NCBI RefSeq assembly: GCF_000429305.1
Contig: NZ_AUBP01000010.1
Coordinates: 62,001 to 126,000, forward strand
Length of the DNA stretch: 64,000 nucleotides
Source: Desulfovibrio inopinatus DSM 10711
GTDB taxonomy: Bacteria; Desulfobacterota; Desulfovibrionia; Desulfovibrionales; Desulfovibrionaceae
Direction: 5' to 3'
A program made the position numbers and the translations under genes. Below are positions 16,863-25,833 of the stretch, piece after piece. The first letter of the stretch is position 1; each line of letters starts with the position of its first letter. The notes beneath the pieces are model-generated. The model was not told the DNA's origin. It saw only the letters and a list, made by a program, of their open reading frames with translations, and ran no database searches.

Positions 16863-17888
16863 TTAGTAAGCTTCGTCGTGATCCAGGTCTTTTTGTTCCA
16901 ATACGTGGCCGAACGTGCGGTACGCCCAGAATTGGTACAGAATGACGATAGGAACGAACACCAGCGCGACACCAAGCATGATTTGCAGGGTCAGCGTCGA
17001 GGATGACGAATTGGTGATCGTCATGCTGTATGCCGGATCGAGGGTGGACGGCAGCAGTTTCGGATAGAGACCGATAATGCCGAAGAATGTCACACCGACG
17101 ATAAACACGGCGGAGGATATCCAGGCCTTGAGCATGTTGATTTGTCCCAGGAAATGTCTGATCATGATAAGACCTCCGACAGGGACAAGCAGGACAAGGA
17201 AGAGGACGGGCATGTCGATATAATTTTGAAACAGCTCGGTAAATCCAGCCGACATGGCAAGAAACAGAGCCGTCAAGCAGGCCAACACAGGCCACAGTCC
17301 AACGGCAAAACGGACAGCGCGTAATTTGATATCGCCCTGTGTTTTGATGCCGATCCATAATGCGCCGTGCAGTGCGAACATGACGACGAAGAAGACGCCA
17401 CCGGCGAGACCATAAGGATTCAGCAGGTGGAAAAGGCCTTCCTGGTTAACGCCGTTGGCGTCAATGGCGATGCCCATGAAAATGTTGGCAAAGGCCACAC
17501 CAAGAAGCAGTGCCGGCAAAAAGCTGCCAAGAAACTGCAGGAGATCGAAAAAGCCTTTCCACGTTTTGCTTTCAATTTTGCTGCGAAATTCAAATGAGAC
17601 CCCGCGCAAAATCAACGCAAATAGCAGCAGCATCAATGCAGAGTACAACCCACTGAACAACACCGCATACGTTTTAGGAAATGCAGCAAACGTCACGCCA
17701 CCGGCGGCGATGAGCCATACTTCATTGCCGTCCCAGAATGGGCCGACAGAGTTGTACATCATCCGTTTTTCCGTTTCATTTTTGGCCATGAAGGGCATGA
17801 GGGTGCCCGCACCGAGATCAAAGCCGTCAAGCATAAAGTAGACGGCCCATAAAAGACCCCAAAGGAAGAACCAAGTTGATTCAAGCAT
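16863..17888 (-). CDS. cydB: Cytochrome bd quinol oxidase subunit II
   Basis: CydB, 341 residues with eight or nine membrane helices, pairs with CydA in the high-affinity quinol:O2 oxidoreductase of the inner membrane. It begins MLESTWFFLWGLLWAVYFML and contains DGFDLGAGTLMPF and GPFWDGNEVWLIAAGG, both conserved in CydB. In an anaerobe this oxidase serves mainly to remove oxygen. The gene lies 96 bases downstream of cydA on the same strand and ends in a strong terminator. No cydX-like small subunit is evident next to it. Confidence 0.95.
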   Translation of the reverse strand: MLESTWFFLWGLLWAVYFMLDGFDLGAGTLMPFMAKNETEKRMMYNSVGPFWDGNEVWLIAAGGVTFAAFPKTYAVLFSGLYSALMLLLFALILRGVSFEFRSKIESKTWKGFFDLLQFLGSFLPALLLGVAFANIFMGIAIDANGVNQEGLFHLLNPYGLAGGVFFVVMFALHGALWIGIKTQGDIKLRAVRFAVGLWPVLACLTALFLAMSAGFTELFQNYIDMPVLFLVLLVPVGGLIMIRHFLGQINMLKAWISSAVFIVGVTFFGIIGLYPKLLPSTLDPAYSMTITNSSSSTLTLQIMLGVALVFVPIVILYQFWAYRTFGHVLEQKDLDHDEAY

Positions 17889-17984
17889 AGTATTCTCTCT
17901 CCCGTAATCGTTAGGGACGTTGTCATCAAAATCCGGTTCAGTTGTGAAACGTCTCCGGATACACCCTGCGGACAGGCCTACCGC

Positions 17985-19295
17985 TTAGGCTTTGGCCTCT
18001 TCAGGACCTTTCTTGGCATATTTGGCAAGCAGGAAAATATCGAGCGCGCCAAGCAAGCCATACACAAGGATAAAGGCAATCAGAGTCATGGTGACCTGTG
18101 ACGGATCAATCGGTGAGACAGCATCGCTCGTACGCATCAAGCCATACACAATCCACGGCTGGCGGCCGATTTCAGCCAAAGCCCAACCAGCTTCTAAGGC
18201 AAGATAAGGAAGTGGGATGGCATACATCATCACGCGTAACAGCAACGGGTTTTCCATCAATTTTTTACGCTTGATGAACGCCCAGATACCGAGGAGTGGG
18301 AAGAGCGTTCCCAAGCCAACCATGAGGCGGAACGACAGGAATGTCAGCAATACAGGGGGGCGATCTTCTTTGGGGAAGTCTTTGAGGCCTTTAACTTCAG
18401 CGGCGGGGTTGTTGTAGGCCAGTATGCTCAACATGCCGGGGATGCCGAGGAGCTGTATGCTATTGGTTTCATTTTCTTCGTCAGGCATGACAAGAAGGTA
18501 CATGGGGGCATACGTCTGCGTTTCCCAATGCGATTCCATGGCAGCGAGCTTCGCTGGCTGAATTTGAGCGACTTCGTTGCCGTGGTGATGGCCTTGGACC
18601 GCAACGAGGATGGAGAAAATGAGACCGAACCACATACCGATTCGAAAAGATTTGGTGAAGAAATCGATATTTTGCTTACGCAGCAGGTGCCATGCAGAAA
18701 TGCCCATAACAAAAAAGCCTGCCAGCAGGTAGGCTCCGAAAATGGTGTGTAAAAATTGATTCCAGGCAAAGATATTGGTCACGACTTCCATGAAGTCCGC
18801 CAGCTCGGCACGACCGTTTCGAATGACATATCCAACAGGATGTTGCATGAACCCGTTGGCGAGAATGATCCAGACAGCTGACAGGTTCGAGGCGATGGCA
18901 ACAAGCCAGATGGCGACACAGTGCATTTTTGCCGAAAGACGTTCCCAGCCGAAAACCCAGACGGCAATGAATGTCGATTCAAGAAAAAAGGCAGCCGTGG
19001 CTTCGATAGCCAGCAAAGAACCAAATATATCGCCGACGTACTCTGAATATCGTGACCAGTTGGTTCCGAATTGAAATTCCAGCGTGATACCGGTGACAAC
19101 CCCGAGCGCAAAGTTGATAAGGAAGAGTTTCCCCCAAAATTTTGCCATGCGTTTGTAGGTTTCATCACCGGTCATAACGTATCGCGTTTCCATGATGGCA
19201 AGCAGCACGGACAACCCAAGCGTCAGTGGAACAAAAATAAAGTGGAAAAACGTGGCCACGGCAAATTGGAGCCGTGATAACATCAAAACGTCCAT
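17985..19295 (-). CDS. cydA: Cytochrome bd quinol oxidase subunit I
   Basis: CydA, 436 residues, carries the three hemes and the quinol site of cytochrome bd. It begins MDVLMLSRLQFAVATFFHFI, with the axial His of heme b595 in the first helix. ILANGFMQHPVGY, GRQPWIVYGLMRTSDAVSP and FWGKLFLINFALGVVTG are diagnostic. The length, well below the ~520 residues of E. coli CydA, indicates the short Q-loop form. GGAGG-type bases precede the ATG. A good sigma-70-like promoter with an adjoining palindrome lies upstream. Confidence 0.95.
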   Translation of the reverse strand: MDVLMLSRLQFAVATFFHFIFVPLTLGLSVLLAIMETRYVMTGDETYKRMAKFWGKLFLINFALGVVTGITLEFQFGTNWSRYSEYVGDIFGSLLAIEATAAFFLESTFIAVWVFGWERLSAKMHCVAIWLVAIASNLSAVWIILANGFMQHPVGYVIRNGRAELADFMEVVTNIFAWNQFLHTIFGAYLLAGFFVMGISAWHLLRKQNIDFFTKSFRIGMWFGLIFSILVAVQGHHHGNEVAQIQPAKLAAMESHWETQTYAPMYLLVMPDEENETNSIQLLGIPGMLSILAYNNPAAEVKGLKDFPKEDRPPVLLTFLSFRLMVGLGTLFPLLGIWAFIKRKKLMENPLLLRVMMYAIPLPYLALEAGWALAEIGRQPWIVYGLMRTSDAVSPIDPSQVTMTLIAFILVYGLLGALDIFLLAKYAKKGPEEAKA

Positions 19296-19334
19296 GGACG
19301 CGCCTCCTTAGAGTGAGTTTTCTGGTTAATGACA

Positions 19335-19373
19335 GTTATATGGCGCAAGTCGCTATAGTACAAAGAGCGCTCT
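19335..19373 (-). promoter_or_regulatory. cydA promoter with an adjoining palindrome
   Basis: On the minus strand TTGTAC (19363-19358), a 17-base spacer and TATAAC (19340-19335) form a strong promoter about 40 bases before the cydA ATG. Immediately upstream of the -35 box is the perfect palindrome AGAGCGCTCT (19364-19373), a candidate activator or repressor site. It does not match the FNR or ArcA consensus. Confidence 0.6.
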
Positions 19374-19427
19374 GGCGCGAACGTTTCTCGAGAGTCGAGC
19401 GTGTCGGAATCCCTTACGGGAAATCGA

Positions 19428-19658
19428 CTAGCGATGGACACACTGCTCGATGAAACGTTGTCTTTCGGGGCCAACCAAACCCATGCGATTAGCTTGCTGG
19501 GCGCAACCTGGAGTTCTGGGATTACCTTGAATGCCGCCACCACCGCCGCCACTATACGGGGGAGGAGTGGGAGCTGGTTCCGGTTCATAATACGGATCTG
19601 CACAACCTTGAAGAAAGCCGGCGAGGAGAAGCATTCCGATCAGTATAAGTTGTTTCAT
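19428..19658 (-). CDS. Small lipoprotein with a PsiF-like C-terminal motif
   Basis: A 76-residue protein starting MKQLILIGMLLLAGFLQGC; LQGC is a lipobox. The mature part has PYYEPEPAPTPPPYS and a run of six glycines, then GCAQQANRMGLVGPERQRF and IEQC. That Cys-(~11)-GLVGPERQRFIEQC spacing resembles the short repeat of PsiF, a periplasmic protein of unknown role. AAGGAG lies before the ATG at 19658. It is probably expressed with, or just downstream of, the membrane protein gene at 19684-20100, 25 bases away. Confidence 0.7.
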   Translation of the reverse strand: MKQLILIGMLLLAGFLQGCADPYYEPEPAPTPPPYSGGGGGGIQGNPRTPGCAQQANRMGLVGPERQRFIEQCVHR

Positions 19659-19683
19659 TTGGGGCTCCTTATTTGTTGGCAAA

Positions 19684-20100
19684 TTAAGAATCGTTAGTTT
19701 TTCGTCTTGATAACCACGTAAGATATACTAATGAAACCCCTAGTGCAATACATACAATGCTCACCGGGATGTTCAATGCCGTATCGATAAGGGTTGTCAA
19801 AACAGGGCTGGTGGAAAAGTTGGTTAGTTTTTCAGGAAAAAGTGTATAGAGCTTGAGTTCTACAATTACTCCTTGGGTTGTCATCATATATGATTGATAC
19901 GCAAAGAGGCCAATTCCTCCCGCGGTAACGAGCAAACCGATTGTCAAAAAGGTATAAAAAATGATGGTGTCCGCAATACTCGGTGAGTGATGCTCCGATA
20001 CCGAGGGCTGAAGAGGTTTAAGAAACCGGCGCAGTTTGATGTATACATAAATGCATAAACCAATGAGAAGAAGCGGACCAAGTAGTTCGACATAGGCCAT
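19684..20100 (-). CDS. Small membrane protein, function unknown
   Basis: A 138-residue protein with about three hydrophobic helices: residues 5-24 (ELLGPLLLIGLCIYVYIKL), ~50-75 (ADTIIFYTFLTIGLLVTAGG) and ~110-130 (NIPVSIVCIALGVSLVYLTW), ending in a basic tail. GGGAG lies eight bases before the ATG at 20100. I recognise no family. It is followed after 25 bases by the small lipoprotein gene on the same strand, which suggests a two-gene envelope unit. Confidence 0.62.
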   Translation of the reverse strand: MAYVELLGPLLLIGLCIYVYIKLRRFLKPLQPSVSEHHSPSIADTIIFYTFLTIGLLVTAGGIGLFAYQSYMMTTQGVIVELKLYTLFPEKLTNFSTSPVLTTLIDTALNIPVSIVCIALGVSLVYLTWLSRRKTNDS

Positions 20101-20397
20101 ATTGACTCCCGTATGCCCAAAATACAACGTAGAAAATGTATATAGTACAATAGGCTAATTCAATGGTTCTTATCAAGATAGAATGCGCAAAAGAGAGCAA
20201 AATCACGCGAATGAATACGTGCGGGAGTCACGCAAAACGTTATGGGATCTCCTTCGAGCGCTTGTTTTTGAAGTTACGTGCTGAAAAAAGAAGGGAATAA
20301 ATTTGCGTAATCACGACACGATTGTGAATCGTGAAAAACGTTCATTCAGAGTAAGACTACGATATCGCAGCATTGTGTTTTGACGTCGAATTACGCA

Positions 20398-20426
20398 TTG
20401 ACAAGGCTGGTATCGCCGGGTAGCAA
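20398..20426 (+). promoter_or_regulatory. Candidate promoter of the FMN riboswitch-ribB transcript
   Basis: TTGACA (20398-20403), a 17-base spacer and TAGCAA (20421-20426) would start RNA near 20433, exactly at the 5' edge of the RFN element. The -35 box is perfect and the -10 box weak. The ~300 bases upstream (20101-20397) hold no gene; I see only an inverted repeat, CACGATT-GTG-AATCGTG, at 20317-20333. Confidence 0.5.
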
Positions 20427-20433
20427 AGCCGTT

Positions 20434-20590
20434 CATTCTCAGGGCGGGGTGGAACTCCCCACCGGCGGTATTCCGCAACCGGCAGGGCCGGGGCGGAGAG
20501 CCCGCGAGCGCTTTTGTTGTTGTCGACAAAAGGTCAGCAGATCCGGTGCAAAGCCGGAGCCGACGGTTACAGTCCGGATGAAAGAGAATA
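20434..20590 (+). ncRNA. FMN riboswitch (RFN element)
   Basis: The conserved RFN blocks are present in order: TTCTCAGGGCGGGGTGGAA, CTCCCCACCGGCGGTA, GAGCCCGCGAGCG, GATCCGGTGCAAAGCCGGAG, CCGACGGTTACAGTCCGGAT and the closing GAAAGAGAA that pairs with the 5' TTCTC. It controls ribB, which starts about 80 bases downstream. A short GCCGGT/ACCGGC stem and the ATAAGGAG ribosome binding site follow, so control could act at translation. Confidence 0.95.
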
Positions 20591-20672
20591 CGATTGCCGG
20601 TTTTCCGTGTACCGGCTATCCGTTCCTGCGCCCTGATTCTGGTACTTTTATACGGCATAAGGAGCCATTACC

Positions 20673-21335
20673 ATGAATCAGCCCTTCTCCATCTTTTCGT
20701 CTCTGTCCGAAGAGTTCGGAACTCCCGAACAACGTGTAGAAAAAGCTCTTGCTGCCTTGCAAGCCGGTCGTGGTGTCATTGTGACCGATGACGAAGATCG
20801 TGAAAACGAAGGTGACCTCATTTTTGCGGCATCGTCATTGACCGAAGAGCAAATGGCTGTACTTATTCGTGAGTGCAGCGGTATTGTGTGCTTGTGTCTT
20901 CCTCCGGATCGGGTTCGTCGATTGGAACTTCCCATGATGGTGGATAACAATTCGAGCCGCTACCAGACCGCGTTCACCGTGTCCATTGAAGCTGCTCAAG
21001 GTGTGACGACGGGCGTTTCTGCGGCAGATCGGGTGACGACCATTAAAGCGGCTATTGCTGACGATGCCAAGCCCGAAGACCTGAGCCATCCCGGCCATGT
21101 TTTCCCCTTGCGTGCGACACCCGGCGGGGTGCTTGAACGTCGCGGACATACGGAAGCGACGGTTGACCTGATGCGTTTGGCTGAGTTACCGCCGTTTGGT
21201 GTGTTATGCGAATTGACCAACCCCGACGGTACCATGGCACGTTTGCCCGAGATTGTACTGTTTGCTCGGCAGCATGACATGCCTGTTTTGACCATTGAAG
21301 ATATCGCAAGTTACCGTCTGGCTCGTCTCGCATAA
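20673..21335 (+). CDS. ribB: 3,4-dihydroxy-2-butanone 4-phosphate synthase
   Basis: RibB makes the four-carbon precursor of riboflavin from ribulose 5-phosphate. The 220-residue monofunctional protein has no GTP cyclohydrolase II domain. Signatures are [18 protein letters not shown] (acidic metal and catalytic loop), [30 protein letters not shown] and [20 protein letters not shown] lies before the ATG. It is placed under an FMN riboswitch and closed by a terminator, so it forms a flavin-regulated single-gene unit rather than a full rib operon. Confidence 0.96.
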   Translation: MNQPFSIFSSLSEEFGTPEQRVEKALAALQAGRGVIVTDDEDRENEGDLIFAASSLTEEQMAVLIRECSGIVCLCLPPDRVRRLELPMMVDNNSSRYQTAFTVSIEAAQGVTTGVSAADRVTTIKAAIADDAKPEDLSHPGHVFPLRATPGGVLERRGHTEATVDLMRLAELPPFGVLCELTNPDGTMARLPEIVLFARQHDMPVLTIEDIASYRLARLA

Positions 21336-21358
21336 CGAATAATGACGAGAGATTTCTG

Positions 21359-21391
21359 CGAAACGCGACGGTCAAAAATCGTCGCGTTTCG
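21359..21391 (+). terminator. Terminator after ribB
   Basis: CGAAACGCGACG pairs perfectly with CGTCGCGTTTCG across a 9-base loop and is followed by TTATAATG, a modest T tract. Confidence 0.75.
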
Positions 21392-21492
21392 TTATAATGT
21401 ATGACACCTTGATGATCTTTGAGGTGTTTCCTGTCAGACTTTCACCGAAACACCGGTTGTCGGAGCCTGGGGGTTGCTGCTAGGTTCCGCTC

Positions 21493-22605
21493 ATGACGCC
21501 TTCATACGACATCATTTCTGATACATCAAATGTTCCTGTTGCCGTCGCGGTCAGTGGCGGGCGAGACAGCCTGCTTGCTTTGGTCCTGGCTCAACGCCAC
21601 TATGCCTCGGTTATCGCTGTTCATGCTTTTTTTCAGCCGCCGAATGCGTCGTTGCGTCAGACGGCCGACGCATTGTCTCTTCAATGTGCACAGCGTGGCA
21701 TTCCGTTTCATGCGGTTGATTTGAGCCGCGAGTTTGAACGTAATGTCGTCCAACCATTTACGACGTCGTATGCTGCTGGCCAAACACCGAATCCGTGTGC
21801 GCTGTGTAATCGTACGATGAAATTCGGTCTTCTCATGGATGTGGCGGCATCGCTTGGTGCAGAACGTTTGGTCACCGGCCATTACGCTCGTCTTGCCCTG
21901 CACACGCAATGGGGGACTGTTCTCCAGCGAGGAGATGACGAAAAAAAAGAGCAGAGTTACTTTCTGACTTTGGTTCCACCGGAACGGCTGGCCAGGGCGG
22001 TTTTTCCTTTGGCTGATTGGCACAAGGTCAATGTCGGGCCCGAACTGGATACAATGGGGCTTGTGCCGCCCGTTGCGGCGGAAAGTCGTGAGATTTGTTT
22101 TGTCCCAGGCGATGATTACCGCGCATTTCTCACAAAACGGAAGGTCCGGTTAAGCGGTCCTGGCGACATTGTGTTGTCCGATGGAACAATACTTGGCAAA
22201 CATCAAGGGTTGTGGCGACATACAATCGGCCAACGCAAGGGCTTGGGAGTGGCCTATAGTGAGCCCTTATATGTGCTTGGGAAAGATATTGCGCGTAATC
22301 GTCTTGTTGTCGGTATCAAGTCACAATTGCAGGCAACTACGTGCCACGCCGTTGATGTAAACTTGCTTGTCGACCCCGCGCATTGGCCTCAACGTGTTGC
22401 CGCGCAGACTTGCTACCGCCAAAAGCCTCGACCGGCATCGGTTGTGTGGGCCGATGGACGGCTTTCGCTCACTTTCGAAGAACCCGTGACTCGACCCACC
22501 CCGGGACAAATTGCCGCCGTCTATACCCTAGAAGGGACCGCCCTCGCAGGCGGCAGGGTTGTAGAGTGGCAGGTAGAGCCGACTGAAGCCCGTCTCATTG
22601 GTTGA
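21493..22605 (+). CDS. mnmA: tRNA-specific 2-thiouridylase MnmA
   Basis: MnmA adds sulfur to U34 of Lys, Glu and Gln tRNAs by adenylating U34 and then transferring persulfide sulfur. The 370-residue protein has the PP-loop SGGRDS at residues 21-26 (usually SGGVDS), the catalytic Cys102 in TPNPCALCNRTMKFG, and the second Cys202 in REICFVPGDDYRAF. The C-terminal tRNA-binding beta barrel runs to the end. Its last 78 bases overlap the convergent TPR gene. A perfect 8-bp inverted repeat, GGTGTTTC/GAAACACC (21423-21454), lies upstream. MnmA normally gets sulfur through the Tus relay; a TusA-like selenoprotein is 13 kb away, but no direct link is shown. Confidence 0.9.
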   Translation: MTPSYDIISDTSNVPVAVAVSGGRDSLLALVLAQRHYASVIAVHAFFQPPNASLRQTADALSLQCAQRGIPFHAVDLSREFERNVVQPFTTSYAAGQTPNPCALCNRTMKFGLLMDVAASLGAERLVTGHYARLALHTQWGTVLQRGDDEKKEQSYFLTLVPPERLARAVFPLADWHKVNVGPELDTMGLVPPVAAESREICFVPGDDYRAFLTKRKVRLSGPGDIVLSDGTILGKHQGLWRHTIGQRKGLGVAYSEPLYVLGKDIARNRLVVGIKSQLQATTCHAVDVNLLVDPAHWPQRVAAQTCYRQKPRPASVVWADGRLSLTFEEPVTRPTPGQIAAVYTLEGTALAGGRVVEWQVEPTEARLIG

Positions 22606-23091
22606 ACCTGGTCCGGCCTCGGCATTTTGCAGAAACATGCAGTACCCTGTGTCGCGGGCCTGCTCCATACGTGTCAGAATGATGTCGATGGGCAGGTCTT
22701 GGTGTTGCAGCACGCCAGCTTCGTATACAACGGCCTGTTTCAGTTCATACATTGGACCGTCTTTGAAATCTAAAAGTACTTTGAAGCCTTCGACGCGTTC
22801 TCCCGCCCCGATAAGCGATAGCCCCAGGAAAAAAGTCGAATCGGGATCGTTATGTTTCACCCCGATAACTTCGTCAAAAATTTTGACAGCTTTATCATAC
22901 TCTTTATTTTTGTAGAAAGCGTAACCGAGTTTCCGTTTAACAACGAGGTCGTTTGGATTTTCCGCCAGGGCTTTTTCAAAGTCTGCGATGGAGCTTTGGT
23001 AATCTTTAGCGTAAAGAGCTTCATTCCCTTTTTGATAGGTGGAACAAGAGACTGACGCAAAAAGGAGTATCAAGACAAGAAAGTAACGCAT
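22528..23091 (-). CDS. TPR-repeat lipoprotein
   Basis: A 187-residue protein starting MRYFLVLILLFASVSCSTYQ, a lipoprotein-type signal (ASVSC is a non-ideal lipobox). Residues ~20-110 contain at least two tetratricopeptide repeats (GNEALYAKDYQSSIADFEKA, then LGYAFYKNKEYDKAVKIFD and FFLGLSLIGAGERVEGFKVL). The C-terminal ~70 residues are not recognised. It is likely periplasmic and acts in protein contacts. It converges on and overlaps mnmA by 78 bases, so antisense transcription is likely. Confidence 0.78.
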   Translation of the reverse strand: MRYFLVLILLFASVSCSTYQKGNEALYAKDYQSSIADFEKALAENPNDLVVKRKLGYAFYKNKEYDKAVKIFDEVIGVKHNDPDSTFFLGLSLIGAGERVEGFKVLLDFKDGPMYELKQAVVYEAGVLQHQDLPIDIILTRMEQARDTGYCMFLQNAEAGPGSTNETGFSRLYLPLYNPAACEGGPF

Positions 23092-23189
23092 GGTATCCCC
23101 GTTGTTCTAAGTTTTTTATGGAATTGTGTTCGTTGTTTCCTTGTCTTCACGTCAAGTGCTTGACGAAAAACGAGGATAGTTGAATCTTT

Positions 23190-23840
23190 ATGCCAGGGCT
23201 ACGTGAGATGTTCAAGACCCTGACGGCGGTTTGCAGAATGGGAAAATTATTCAAGAATATTCTCCTTGATCGGGACGGCACCATTATTAGGGATAAACAC
23301 TACCTGTGTGATCCCGACGGAGTCGAATTATTACCCGGCGTTACTGTGGCGTTAGCTCGCATGTGTCAGCGTGGGGTGCGGCTTTTTGTTGTCTCCAACC
23401 AGTCAGGTATAGGGCGAAGATATTTTAAAGAGTCGGCGTGTATCGCCGTCAACGCCCGAATGGCATCGCTGTTGGCCGCTCAGGGTGTCGAAATTACAGA
23501 CAGTGTATATTGCAGACATCATCCCGATGCGATGTGTCATTGTCGTAAACCGAATACCGGGTTATGGGAGAAGCTTGTCAGCGATTATGGTCTTGATCCC
23601 CATGAAACGATCATGATTGGAGATAAATTGAGTGATGTCGTGTTTGCCCAAAATTGCGACCTCGCCTTGTCGATTCTTGTCTTGACCGGGCACGGAGCCG
23701 ATCAGGCAAGAAAAGCCGGGCTCCATCTCCATAAACATGAAGGCCCATGTCGTGTTTTTGATTCCGCCGCCGGTGTGCCAGATATACTGGCCAGAGACGT
23801 CCCGACGGCCTTGCACCATCTGGCTTCCAGATTCATGTAA
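23190..23840 (+). CDS. gmhB: HAD-IIIA phosphatase, GmhB-like
   Basis: A haloacid-dehalogenase subfamily IIIA phosphatase of the D-glycero-D-manno-heptose 1,7-bisphosphate phosphatase/histidinol-phosphatase type. Motif I is LLDRDGTII, followed by LCDPDGVELLPG; motif II is VVSNQSGIGRRYF; the Cys/His zinc loop is CRHHPDAMCHCRKP; motif IV is MIGDKLSDVVFA. GmhB supplies heptose for LPS core. The start is uncertain: ATG at 23190 has a weak ribosome site, and an ATG at 23238 (MGKLFKNILLDRDG) gives the usual N-terminus. It is followed 54 bases later by thiL. Confidence 0.85.
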   Translation: MPGLREMFKTLTAVCRMGKLFKNILLDRDGTIIRDKHYLCDPDGVELLPGVTVALARMCQRGVRLFVVSNQSGIGRRYFKESACIAVNARMASLLAAQGVEITDSVYCRHHPDAMCHCRKPNTGLWEKLVSDYGLDPHETIMIGDKLSDVVFAQNCDLALSILVLTGHGADQARKAGLHLHKHEGPCRVFDSAAGVPDILARDVPTALHHLASRFM

Positions 23841-23894
23841 AAACGTCGGCTCGGCGTTTGTCACCCCCATTCCCCTCAAGGAGCAATCTCGATC

Positions 23895-24863
23895 ATGTCG
23901 AAGGAGCGTATCACATCCGAGACGGAATTTCTGAATATTATAGATAAGTATTTCCCAAATCGACACAAGCATATCTTGCTTGGCCGAGGCGATGACGCTG
24001 CCGTTATCACATCTCCGGGTACGCTGTGTGTCTCGACGGACCTGTTTATGGAGGATGTCCATTTTCGACGGAGCTATTTTCGACCCGAGGACATCGGATA
24101 CAAGGCGTTGGCCGTCAATTTAAGCGATATGGCAGCTATGGGGGCTCGTCCTCTCGGTTTTACGCTGGCAATAACGGCCCCACGGAATACCCCAGTGACC
24201 TTCTGGGATCGCGTTATGGCCGGCATGGCTGAATTGGCGTCTGCGAATGATCTGCCGCTGGTCGGTGGTGATCTCAACAGATCGTGTGGTATTGGATTGT
24301 CTGTCACAATTTGGGGTGAATCAGGGGAGTCAGGACGGTTTCTTGAGCGGGGGAAGGTACAACCCGGCGATATCCTGTTTGTTATTGGCGAACTCGGACT
24401 GGCTGCGGCTGGTCTCGGTGTCCTTGAAGATATGGATGAAGATGCTATTCCTCGCTGGCCCAAAGCAACTGCCGCACATCTTCGGCCGACATTGCACATG
24501 GACAGTGGCCCGATATTAGCTGGTATCGACGGAATGACGGGGCTGATGGACGTCTCTGATGGACTGGCACAAGATTTACCACGGCTGACCGGCCCCAATT
24601 GTGGCGCGGAGCTTGTCCTGAACAGTACGATGTTCAATCCCGAAATGATTGACATTGCCACGCGGTATAAAATGAATCCTGTTCGATTGGCTGTGTCTGG
24701 AGGCGAAGACTACGCACTCCTTGGCGCAGTCAACGAGTCTGCTTTTGAGACAGTGATGCAAGCCGTCCCTGGTGTCCTTCGTATTGGACGGGTCACCGAG
24801 ACCCCAGGACTTCTTGTGAACGCGAAGCCCTTTGATGAAAAAGGCTTCGACCATTTTCGGTAA
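23895..24863 (+). CDS. thiL: Thiamine-monophosphate kinase
   Basis: ThiL phosphorylates thiamine monophosphate to thiamine pyrophosphate, the last step of cofactor synthesis. The 322 residues match the family: GRGDDAAVI near the start, STDLFMEDVHFRR, NLSDMAAMGARPLGFTL, VGGDLNRS, GLMDVSDGLAQDLPRL and SGGEDYALLGAV. It belongs to the same superfamily as SelD but lacks SelD's N-terminal Cys/Sec-Gly segment, so it is not selenophosphate synthetase. AAGGAG lies 14 bases before the ATG. Its stop is nine bases before the EamA transporter gene. Confidence 0.95.
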   Translation: MSKERITSETEFLNIIDKYFPNRHKHILLGRGDDAAVITSPGTLCVSTDLFMEDVHFRRSYFRPEDIGYKALAVNLSDMAAMGARPLGFTLAITAPRNTPVTFWDRVMAGMAELASANDLPLVGGDLNRSCGIGLSVTIWGESGESGRFLERGKVQPGDILFVIGELGLAAAGLGVLEDMDEDAIPRWPKATAAHLRPTLHMDSGPILAGIDGMTGLMDVSDGLAQDLPRLTGPNCGAELVLNSTMFNPEMIDIATRYKMNPVRLAVSGGEDYALLGAVNESAFETVMQAVPGVLRIGRVTETPGLLVNAKPFDEKGFDHFR

Positions 24864-24872
24864 CATAATTTT

Positions 24873-25748
24873 ATGCTCCAGCTCATTATCGGAGCGTTTC
24901 TTATTAGTTTCTCACCGGTTTTTGTAAAATTGGCCGGTCTTGCGCCAGAAATGGCGGCAATGTATCGAAACGTATTTGGCGCGCTCATCTTCGTTGCGTA
25001 TTTATCCTGGCGACCTGTTTCCACGTCCGTGATCGGTGCGGTGTGGCCGCTGGCTATTGTAGCATCATTATTTTTTGGCGCTGACCTGACATTTTGGCAT
25101 GCCTCGATTCATATTGTCGGTCCCGGCATGGCCACAATGCTTGTCAATTTCCAAGTTTTTTTTCTTGCATTTCTCGCGATGGCGTTATTTCGCGAGTTTC
25201 CCGCTGGCCGGTTTTATTGGGGGATGATCCTCGCGTTGTTCGGGTTGTATGCCATTGTCGGGATGGACGCGGAAACACGAGCAAACCAAGCGCTTGGTAT
25301 AACGCTGGCACTTGTTGGAGCTTTTTTATATGCCTGCTTTATTGCCACGTTTAAACTTGTACTCGCCAGGGCGGGCAGTCAGGCGATTGTGATCGTCATG
25401 ACCATGGTCAGCGTGTCGACTGCAATAATTCTGGCTCTCTACAGTTTCGTGTCAGGCACCTCGTTTGCTATCCCGTCTTTGTTCACACTCGCGATGATTT
25501 TGTGTTATGCGTTGGCGTGTCATGTTGTGGGATGGTTCCTCATTTCGCAAGGGTTGACCCGTGTCCCTGCGGCGACGGCAGGATTGGTGCTCTTACTGCA
25601 ACCAACGTTTGCCTACATCTGGGATTTGTTTTTTTTCGACAAGACACTGGGGCCAACCGAAGGAATCGGTGTATTGCTTGCGTTAGCCGGTATTTATCTT
25701 GGGTCATCGCGAAAAATGCGTTACCATCATCGGGTAGCCTCTCGATAG
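24873..25748 (+). CDS. EamA/DMT-family transporter
   Basis: A 291-residue inner-membrane protein with ten predicted helices in two five-helix halves. The first half starts MLQLIIGAFLISFSPVFVKL with MYRNVFGALIFVAYL; the second contains LGITLALVGAFLYACFIATF and LTRVPAATAGLVLLLQPTFAYIWDLFFF, the proline-rich EamA signature. Substrates in this family (metabolites, amino acids, drugs) cannot be predicted. It lies directly after thiL and may be translationally coupled to it. Confidence 0.88.
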   Translation: MLQLIIGAFLISFSPVFVKLAGLAPEMAAMYRNVFGALIFVAYLSWRPVSTSVIGAVWPLAIVASLFFGADLTFWHASIHIVGPGMATMLVNFQVFFLAFLAMALFREFPAGRFYWGMILALFGLYAIVGMDAETRANQALGITLALVGAFLYACFIATFKLVLARAGSQAIVIVMTMVSVSTAIILALYSFVSGTSFAIPSLFTLAMILCYALACHVVGWFLISQGLTRVPAATAGLVLLLQPTFAYIWDLFFFDKTLGPTEGIGVLLALAGIYLGSSRKMRYHHRVASR

Positions 25749-25833
25749 CAATGAGTTATGTTGTCGGCGATGTGACCCCGCCGGCATAGAGAGACGACGA
25801 TATGCGCACAAAGTGGCAAGAAGGGGAGAAGGT

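Noticed and set aside
20317-20333. Inverted repeat CACGATT-GTG-AATCGTG as a terminator or operator
   Set aside because: No T tract on either strand and no gene close enough on the upstream side; noted within the ribB promoter entry only.
23895-24863. Candidate selD (selenophosphate synthetase) to complete the selenocysteine pathway
   Set aside because: The gene lacks the N-terminal Cys/Sec segment and matches thiamine-monophosphate kinase throughout.
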